Source: Streptomyces asoensis (GTDB lineage Bacteria; Actinomycetota; Actinomycetes; Streptomycetales; Streptomycetaceae). Taken from it: a DNA stretch of 64,000 nt. The first letter of the stretch is position 1; each line of letters starts with the position of its first letter. The notes beneath the pieces are model-generated. The model did not search any database. It was given only the letters and a program-made list of their open reading frames with translations, and was not told where the DNA came from. Positions 8,591 to 16,300 of this stretch are shown one piece after another. Made by a program: the position numbers and the translations under genes. The stretch is from NCBI RefSeq assembly GCF_013085465.1, contig NZ_CP049838.1:620001-684000 (forward strand). The letters are read 5' to 3'.

Positions 8591-9907
8591 CTACGGGCCG
8601 GGCTCGTCGGGCGGTGAAGCACCGGGGGCAGCGTCCCGGGTGCGCCGTCCCCCGATGCCCTGGGAGTCGGCCGTCCGTGCCTCGGCGCGACGGAGGTCGT
8701 CCGCGAACTCCCTTTCGACAGCCTCGTCGAGGAGACGGAGTTCGGCGTGCAGCGCGGGCCCGCACTCGTCCGGCAGGCTCGCGAGGAGACCTTCGAGCAG
8801 GGCCCGCAGCCGTCGGCAGACCTGGACGGAGGTCGCGCCGTAGTCGCGGATCTCGGTGACCGCGAGCTCCAGGTAGTCCTCCCAGGGCCGGCCGGACAGC
8901 ACGAGGCGCAGCCGGCCACGGTCGTCGGCGAGCTCGTAGTGGCCGCGGGGTCCGGCGCGGCCGACGGTGTGCAGGAACGCTTCGATGTGGTTCAGCACCT
9001 GGACGGCGGTGGTGGGGTCGTTGACGGCGGGTGAGAGGGCGCGGATGGCGATGTCGACCAGGATGCGCAGGGCGAAGGCCGGGTCCTGCTCGATCGTCCG
9101 CTCCGCCCCGAGGGCGAGAAGGTCTGTCACCCGTTGCGGGTCGGGCGGGGACGCGGCGCTGTGGACCTCGACGACGGTGCCGCCGGGCGGCACGAAGTCG
9201 CCGACGGAGGCGGCCAGCACGAACACGCAGTCGTGCCGGGCCGCGAGCGAGACCATCCCGGGTACGTTCAACGCCTGGACGACACCGCCGCGTTCCGACC
9301 GGATACGGGTCACCGAGCCGGTCGTCGGCGGGGCCTTGTCGGGCGCAGCGGTGCTCCGTAGGTGTGCCGCCGCGTGATGGACGACCTGTTCGCCCGAGCG
9401 TCCCACGATGTCCGCGATCGCCACCGGCCGCAGGTTGTGGGTGAAGCGGTTGAGGTAGATCAGCAGGAGAAGGAGGCTTGCGGAGACGGCGATACCGGCC
9501 ATGGACACGCCGAGGTTGGGCACGGAGTCCGTCTCGATGCTCCGCAGCAGCGTGTACGCGAAAGCGAAAGTGCCGGTGAACGTGCCCAGCACTGCTTTCT
9601 GCAACCGGTCGCGATACCAGAGCCGCATGTACCGCGGTGAGAGGGTGCCGGTGGCCTGCTGGATGACGAGGACGCCGATGGTGACGACGAACCCGAGCAG
9701 CGCGATCATCGATCCGACCACGGAGCTGAGGACACTGGTCGCGGTCGACGCGGAGTAGTCCCAGGTCGACGGCAGCCAGGACGCCCCGTCCACGGAGGCA
9801 GCCGCCTCGGCCAGGGCGACGCCGAGCACGAGCCCGAACAGCGGGACGATCCAGAGACTGGCCTTGACGTACTGCCTCAGTCGGAAGCGGGCGGCCCAGG
9901 AGGTCAT
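8591..9907 (-). CDS. DUF2254 family membrane protein
   Basis: The 438-residue protein has four hydrophobic segments within the first 150 residues (for example WIVPLFGLVLGVALAEAA and VGSMIALLGFVVTIGVLVI), followed by a large soluble part with the DUF2254 hallmark RALSPAVNDPTTAVQVLNHI. The family is widespread and of unknown function. The start ATG at 9905-9907 overlaps the stop of the antiporter gene by 4 nt (ATGA), so the two are almost certainly translated from one message and may work together in ion or envelope homeostasis (inference). Confidence 0.88.
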   Translation of the reverse strand: MTSWAARFRLRQYVKASLWIVPLFGLVLGVALAEAAASVDGASWLPSTWDYSASTATSVLSSVVGSMIALLGFVVTIGVLVIQQATGTLSPRYMRLWYRDRLQKAVLGTFTGTFAFAYTLLRSIETDSVPNLGVSMAGIAVSASLLLLLIYLNRFTHNLRPVAIADIVGRSGEQVVHHAAAHLRSTAAPDKAPPTTGSVTRIRSERGGVVQALNVPGMVSLAARHDCVFVLAASVGDFVPPGGTVVEVHSAASPPDPQRVTDLLALGAERTIEQDPAFALRILVDIAIRALSPAVNDPTTAVQVLNHIEAFLHTVGRAGPRGHYELADDRGRLRLVLSGRPWEDYLELAVTEIRDYGATSVQVCRRLRALLEGLLASLPDECGPALHAELRLLDEAVEREFADDLRRAEARTADSQGIGGRRTRDAAPGASPPDEPGP

Positions 9908-11661
9908 ACGGAACCCATCAGAACGGCGGTGTCGCCCGGCAGCGGTGTGATGGTCTGGGTCCCGGTGACCGGGGCCAGCCGGCCGTCGGCGCGGACGACG
10001 AACAGGATGTCGTGGTCCGGGGGGACCGGCGTGGATCCGGGCCGCACATGGAAGCGGGCACCCCGCTCGTAGCGGGCCGCGAGTCGCTGTCGGACGAGTG
10101 CGCGGCCGAAGAGGATGTCGCCGCCGGTGTAGGGGGCGACCACCCCGTGGCTGTCCCGCGGCGGCCCCACCCGGTAGACGGGCCCCTGCACGTTGTCCTT
10201 GATGACGACCGAGGCGAGGGCGTTGAAATCGTCGTCGTCGGTGAGCAGGAACACCGCCGTCACGCCCTCCAAGCGGGCTCGGGGGTTGGTGGCGGTCGCC
10301 AGCATCTCGCCATGGGCGAGGTCGATCCCGGCCGAGGTGATCCGCTCGCGTTCCTCGTCGAGTCCGGCCCACATCAGCACGTCGAGTCCCGCGGTCTTCA
10401 GGGCCTGTCCCAGGCCGATCACCCACGGGGCCCCGCCGACCAGCAGAGGGCGCGTCCGCGCCGACCGGACGACCTCCAGCTTCCGGGCCACGGGGGCGGC
10501 GGTCAGCGCGTAGAGCAGGACCGTCCCCACGATCACGAGGAAGGTGATCGGAAGGATCTTGGACGCGCCGGGCAGTCCCTTCTCCACCAGGGCGGCGGAG
10601 AAGGCGGACGCGGTCGAGGCGGCGACGATGCCGCGCGGTGCCATCCACCCGATGAAGCCCCATTCGCCCATGGTGAGATCGGACCCCCGGGCCGCCGCGT
10701 ACGCGACGAGCGGCCGGATCAGGAGGACGAGCACGGCGATCAGGATCAGGGAGGGGACGAGCACGGGCACCACGGACGCGGGGGTGACGGCGGAGGAGAT
10801 GGAGATGAACAGCAGACCGATGATCATCTGGACGAGTGTTTCGAGGAACGGTCTGCGGGCCGGCATGTCCATCCCCGGCAGGTTGGTGATGGCGAGTCCG
10901 GTGACGATGGCGGCGATGAGGCCGGTGTCGTCGCGGACGATGTCACAGAGCGCGGAGACGAGGATGACCGTCGCCAGCTGGGCGAGGGTGCCGAGCGTCT
11001 CGCCGAGCCTCAGCTTGTGCAGGGCCAGCCACAGGACGACGGTGGCCACCGCACCGCCCGCGAGGCCCACGCCCATGCTGAGGAGGAACTGCCCGATCTG
11101 GTAGCCCCGGCCGATGTCGATCGGATGGCTGGTCGCGACCGCGTGGAACACGATGGCGCCGAGAATGCCGCCGATCGGGTCGGTCAGCGTTCCTTCCCAG
11201 ATCAGGATGCGCCGCAGCTTGTCCGTCGGTCTGACGTATTCGAGCAGGGGGCCGACGACGGTGGGGCCGGACACCACGAGGATCACGCCGATCATCGCCG
11301 CCACCCGCAGCGGGATGCCGAACAGGGCCGGTCCGATGCCCGCGACGGCGAAGAAGGTGACCAGGATGCCGATGATCAGCAGCCGTACCACGGTGCCGCG
11401 GGTACGGCCGGTGAGGTTGCGCAGGTTCAGTCCGAGGCCCGCGTCGTAGAGGATCACGGCGACGGACAGCGAGACCAGCGCGGGAAAGTCCGGGCCGACG
11501 AGCTGCCCGGGGTGAATGACGTCGGTCACGGCCCCCGCCGCGAAGCCGACCGGCAGCAGGACGATCAGTGCGGGAACACGCAGCTTGTTCGCCAGGATCT
11601 GCGAGCCCGTGGCGAGGGCGACGGTCAGGGCGATACCCAGGAGGATGTCCTCGCCGGTCAT
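9904..11661 (-). CDS. Cation/proton antiporter (CPA family) with C-terminal Rossmann/RCK-like domain
   Basis: The 585-residue protein has about twelve membrane segments (residues 1 to about 400) of the Na+/H+ exchanger type, including SLSVAVILYDAGLGLNL and VVSGPTVVGPLLE. The roughly 170-residue cytosolic tail looks like a degenerate TrkA-N/RCK fold (LLVGGAPWVIGLGQALKTAG, then VFLLTDDDDFNALA), as in KefB/KefC-type and NhaP-type exchangers. It should exchange K+ or Na+ for protons at the cytoplasmic membrane. The start ATG at 11659-11661 has a clear AGGAGG upstream. It is first in a two-gene operon with the DUF2254 gene. Confidence 0.87.
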   Translation of the reverse strand: MTGEDILLGIALTVALATGSQILANKLRVPALIVLLPVGFAAGAVTDVIHPGQLVGPDFPALVSLSVAVILYDAGLGLNLRNLTGRTRGTVVRLLIIGILVTFFAVAGIGPALFGIPLRVAAMIGVILVVSGPTVVGPLLEYVRPTDKLRRILIWEGTLTDPIGGILGAIVFHAVATSHPIDIGRGYQIGQFLLSMGVGLAGGAVATVVLWLALHKLRLGETLGTLAQLATVILVSALCDIVRDDTGLIAAIVTGLAITNLPGMDMPARRPFLETLVQMIIGLLFISISSAVTPASVVPVLVPSLILIAVLVLLIRPLVAYAAARGSDLTMGEWGFIGWMAPRGIVAASTASAFSAALVEKGLPGASKILPITFLVIVGTVLLYALTAAPVARKLEVVRSARTRPLLVGGAPWVIGLGQALKTAGLDVLMWAGLDEERERITSAGIDLAHGEMLATATNPRARLEGVTAVFLLTDDDDFNALASVVIKDNVQGPVYRVGPPRDSHGVVAPYTGGDILFGRALVRQRLAARYERGARFHVRPGSTPVPPDHDILFVVRADGRLAPVTGTQTITPLPGDTAVLMGSV

Positions 11662-11886
11662 AGCGGTTGTCCTCCTCTTGACTCTCAGGCCGGTGGGATT
11701 CAACCGCGTCCGCACGTCCCATGGCCGCCGATCCCAGCCGGACACGGATCCCACCACCCCATCGGCCCCACCGAGGCCCCGGAGGCCTTGAGCGGACTGC
11801 TCGTCGGCCGGAGGCGGGGCGAAAACAGGGCTCACATTGGCCTAGACCTGACAAGCGGACCCGGCTAGGCTCTGCCGCGCCACATC

Positions 11887-11900
11887 TGAGAGCGCTCTCA
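11887..11900. promoter_or_regulatory. Perfect 14-bp palindrome, LacI-type operator candidate
   Basis: TGAGAGCGCTCTCA is fully self-complementary with a central CG, the form of LacI-family operators; the Streptomyces CebR site (TGGGAGCGCTCCCA) differs at one position per arm. It lies 51 bp before the protease ATG. No LacI-family gene is in the window, so any regulator would act in trans. Confidence 0.6.
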
Positions 11901-11950
11901 CCCATCCGCTGTTCCACCCCCACTTCCTGGAACGACGAAGGGCAACTCCC

Positions 11951-13129
11951 ATGAGACGCACAAGGTTCAAGCACGTCTGCCTGGCCGCGCTCCTCACCCT
12001 GGCCGGGCTCGGTGGCGCGGGCACGCTGCCCGCGGCGGCGAGCGGGGGCGGTGCCACGGCCTCCTCCCCGTCGGCCGCCGACGCCGCCCCCGCCTCCGCC
12101 GCACTGCTCGACGGCATGCGGAAGGAGTTCGGGCTCACGAAGGAGCAGGCGGTGGCCCGGCTCGAGGCCGAACGCGACGCCACCGCGCTCGAACCGAGGG
12201 CGCGCCGCACGGCGGGGACTGCGTACGCCGGGTCCTGGTTCGACGCCGCCGACGGCCGTCTCACGGTGGCCGTCACCTCAAAGAGTTCGCAGGCCACGCG
12301 CGCGGCGATTCGCGCCGAGGGCGCAGGCGTCCGGGTCGTCGAGCACAGCGCACGGGTGCTGGACGCGGCGAAGTCACGCATCGACCGGCTCTCCGCCCCC
12401 TCGGGGGTGAGTGGTTGGCACGTCGACGCGGCGACGAACACCGTGGTGGTCACGGTCGTCCGGGGCGAGGACTCCGACAACGATGTCCAGCGATTCCTGG
12501 CGCAGGCCCGTGCCGCCGGTCCCGTCAGCGTCGAGACGGTCGCCGCGACCCCGCGCACCTTCGCGGCGGGCACGGTCGGCGGCGACCCCTACTACACGGG
12601 CAACGTCCGCTGCTCGATCGGCTTCTCGGTCCACGGCGGGTTCGTCACCGCCGGTCACTGCGGCCAGGCCGGTGCGGGTGTCCGGGGCTGGGACGGCTCG
12701 TACATCGGCAACTTCCAGGGCTCATCGTTCCCCGACAACGACTACGCCTGGGTCAACGTGGGCAGCGGCTGGTGGACGGTGCCGGTCGTGCTCGGCTGGG
12801 GCACGGTCTCCGACCAGTTGGTGCGCGGCTCGGCCGAGGCACCGGTGGGCGCCTCCGTCTGCCGGTCCGGGTCGACCACGCACTGGCACTGCGGCACGGT
12901 GCTGGCGAAGAACGAGACCGTCAACTACAGCCAGGGGGCCGTGCACCAGATGACGAAGACGAGCGTCTGCGCCGAAGGGGGCGACTCCGGCGGCTCGTTC
13001 ATCAGCGGCGACCAGGCACAGGGCGTCACCTCCGGCGGCTGGGGCAACTGCACCGGCGGCGGCGAGACGTGGTTCCAGCCGGTGAACGAGATCCTCAGCC
13101 GCTACGGGCTCACCCTCCACACCTACTGA
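11951..13129 (+). CDS. Secreted S1-family serine protease (streptogrisin/alpha-lytic type) with pro-region
   Basis: The 392-residue preproprotein has a signal peptide (MRRTRFKHVCLAALLTLAGL to about residue 31), a pro-region (about 32-205) of the alpha-lytic protease type that acts as a folding chaperone, and a chymotrypsin-fold domain. The catalytic triad is His236 (TAGHC), Asp264 (NDYAW) and Ser346 (GDSGGS). Six cysteines in the mature part fit three disulfides. The mature enzyme probably begins near VGGDPYYTGN. It should cleave proteins outside the cell. A 14-bp palindrome upstream suggests repression by a LacI-type regulator. It stands alone as a transcription unit. Confidence 0.94.
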   Translation: MRRTRFKHVCLAALLTLAGLGGAGTLPAAASGGGATASSPSAADAAPASAALLDGMRKEFGLTKEQAVARLEAERDATALEPRARRTAGTAYAGSWFDAADGRLTVAVTSKSSQATRAAIRAEGAGVRVVEHSARVLDAAKSRIDRLSAPSGVSGWHVDAATNTVVVTVVRGEDSDNDVQRFLAQARAAGPVSVETVAATPRTFAAGTVGGDPYYTGNVRCSIGFSVHGGFVTAGHCGQAGAGVRGWDGSYIGNFQGSSFPDNDYAWVNVGSGWWTVPVVLGWGTVSDQLVRGSAEAPVGASVCRSGSTTHWHCGTVLAKNETVNYSQGAVHQMTKTSVCAEGGDSGGSFISGDQAQGVTSGGWGNCTGGGETWFQPVNEILSRYGLTLHTY

Positions 13130-13180
13130 CCGCGAAAGGAGAAGGACGGCCTGAGGGGTTCCGTGCCTCCGGCGTACACC

Positions 13181-13236
13181 CGGTGCGCGTCCGGTGTGCG
13201 TCCGGTGTGCGTCCGGTGTGCGTCCGGCGTGCGGAG
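13181..13236. repeat. 12-bp tandem repeat (about four copies)
   Basis: Copies of TGCGTCCGGTGT run in tandem between the protease and the large modular protein. Apart from this repeat, the 259-bp gap 13130-13388 shows no gene; the promoter of the next gene should lie here. Confidence 0.7.
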
Positions 13237-13388
13237 CCCCTCCTGGACCGCTCGGACAGGGAGCGGACGCCATGCCCGGGGCGGTCACCATCGCCCGTTG
13301 ACGTGGTCCGACGACCCCCAGGAGTACGGCAGTTGAACACTTCGCGTGCCGCCTGTCGGGCCGTCGGAGCGTCCTTACGCTGACGCGC

Positions 13389-16300
13389 GTGCGAGAACAG
13401 CGGCAGGCGGGCGACGACCGTCATGGCAGTGCCCTCGAGCGGTCCCCGCGGGCGACCCGGGCGCCCCACGTGGCCGGTCGGAGCAGTGGCCCGAATCCCC
13501 TGCTGGGGCTTCAGCAGACCGCGGGCAACGCGGCGACCGTCGCCGCGCTGAACGCGGCCGGCCCGTCCACCGTCCGGCGCAGGCCCCCGCAGGTACCGCC
13601 CGCCATCGAGGAGGTCGGGGACGACGCCCTCGAACTCCCGTCGTATCTACGGGACATGGAGGCGGCGGGGCTGTCCACGGCGTACGGGCTCACCGGCCAC
13701 GAGTTCGTCACCACCACGCTGGCCGATGTCGTCGGGCGGCGCGACGGTGTGGTCGCCGAGATCGCCGCGGAGCTCGCCGGGCGTCCCGAGTCCTTCTACG
13801 GGCGCGGCCGGGCCTTCGCCGTCACCGGGGTGCGGGGTACGGACCGTTACGACGTCACGGTGAGCGTCTCGCCCGCCGACGACGACCGTCCCGGCGTCTT
13901 CTCCGCCGCGGGTCCGGACAGCGAGGGCGCGGCCACCAAGGTCGACGTGCAGCACAACTCGGCCGCCACCGTGGCGCAGAGTACGAGCGGATCCGCGTCG
14001 AAGGGCGTGGCGTTCACCGGGTTCGGGCTGGCCCCGGTCGCGCCCGGCGTCTGGGTCGGCGGGGCGGCCACCGTCAATGCCCAGCCGTTCCAGTCGTCGC
14101 GGGACTCCCGCACCCAGCGGAACATGGCGGAGCCGCGGGTTCTGCGCAGTGACAAGGGGTCGGTCGAGGTATCGCGCCGGGTCCGCTACAACGTGCGGAT
14201 CATGAAGGACGGCGAGCGCTCGGCCCGGAACGCCGGTGGGGCCGGCGCTCTGACGATGCGGGTGCCGGTGGAGCATCTGGTGCCGACGGCCGCCGGGCCG
14301 CTGCCCCGTCCGCGTCCGGTGGCCCCCGAGACAGCCCGGGCCGTGTCGCTGGCCGATTCCATGGCCCCGCTCGCCGTCTCGGACCGGGCCGCGCCGCACC
14401 AGGGCGGCGGCGGTCTCTTCGACGCGGTCGCCTCCGCGCTGCATCCGTCCCTGACCTGGCCCGGTGCTCCCGGCCGGGCCCGGCTGTACGAGGCCACCGC
14501 CACCGCGACCGTGCTGGAGGACCTGCCCCGGCTGCTGCGTGACGGGGTCGTCGGCGAGGATCTGACCAGCAGGGACGGCAGCACCACCGGCACCTACCGG
14601 ATGCGGGCCGCGATCACCGAGCTGGCCCCCGGGTGGAGCACCGGCAAGACGCAGCTGCGCACCCATCAGCAGTCGCAGCACGCGGTGACGGACACAGCGG
14701 GCAAGGGCCGTGGCGGTGCCTTCGGCGTCGGTCCGGCGGCGGGGTTCGGTGTCCTCGGGAACGCGGCCGCCGTCCGCGGCACCGTCATGCCCGTCGCCGG
14801 TGCGCGCAAGGCGCGGTTCAGCGTGGCCGAGCAGACCGTGTCCAGCCGGCAGGGCGCGGAGGTCCGCGGCGAGAAGGTGCTCTATCTGGGCACCGTGCTG
14901 TTCACCGTCGAGGGCACCGGTCCGACCTCACCCCTGACCAGGGCGCGGGGCGGCGGCCGTACCGCGCACCACACGATGCGGGTCTGGGTCTCGCTGCGGG
15001 CCGACGAGGCCCAGGAGCTGGGGCTGCCCCTGCCCGAGGGGGTGACGGCCGGCGAGTTCGTCAAGCGTCCGGAACGTGCCGGGAAGGACGTCAAGGGCAA
15101 GGGGAAGGCAACCGCGACCGAGCAGGACCTGACGGAGAACGGCGAACGGGCGGGCGAGGACGGAGCCGCCGAGCACGACGTGCGGCACCTGCCGTTCGGC
15201 GCGATGGGCTCCAGCGTGGCGATCAGCCGGCTGGACACCGCGCCGATGATGCGGGCCGTGACGCGGCTGTTCGCCACCGATGCGCGGCTCGCCGGGTATC
15301 TTCCCGCCTTCGGGGAGGAGGAGCAGCCGCGTGATCTCAGCCCTGAGGAGGCCGAGGTCCAGCGGCGCAACTACCGCGAGCTGGTGACCGTACTGTCGGA
15401 GACCAACCTGCGGGTCAACAAGGACCAGTTGCTGTCCACCGGCGTCCGGGTGCGGTTGCGCCGCAAGTCCCGCTTCCACACGCACGACGTGCAGCTGAAG
15501 GTCACCGGTTCGCTGCGGGAGACCGGTCACCTCGGTGAGACCAAGGACTGGCTCGTCCGCAGCCACGCGGGCGTCACGAGCAACCTCCAGAGCGGGCGGG
15601 CGAGTTCACGCACGGTCGGCGGGATGGCGCTCGGCCAGTTCCGGCTGATCCCCGGCGCTCTGACCCTGTCGGCGCGTGCCGAGAAGGGCCGTACGACGAC
15701 CCGGCGCGGCCTCGCCGGGCCGACCCTGCGCACCGACGTCCTCACCAACGGTTCCGAGGACGCGAGCGTGTTCGGCGGGGCGCTGAGCCTGAACGTCGAC
15801 GTGACGATGACATCCCGGCAGCGCAAGGCGGCCCGCGCGCTCACCCCCGGCGCACCGGGCCGGGACGCGCCCGCCGCCGCGCGGGTCGGCACGCTGCCCC
15901 TCGACGCTCAGGACGTGCGTCTGCTCACCCCGACCGCGTTCACCCTGGACGGCGACGCCAAGCGGCAGCTGGACGAGGCGACCGCCGCCCGCAGGGCGGG
16001 CCACCGTGATACGCGGACGGAGTTCACGGCGGCGGGCATCGGTGACCTGGCCGGTCTGGCGTCGCGGCAGCTGGGCGGCAGGCGGGGTGTGCGGGACTGG
16101 ACGCTGGTGGAGACCGTGGGCGACGGGCAGCCGGTGCGGGACCTGGCCTTCGAGCTGCTGGCGCGGGCCGCCGCCCGCAACAAGGAGGCGCGGGAGGACC
16201 GGGCGCTGGAGACGGAGGGGCTCGCGCCGCGGCTCGCGATCGAGGACCGGTTCAGCCCACAGGCGGTGACGGCCGCGCTGCGGCAGGCCGTCTCGGCCGG

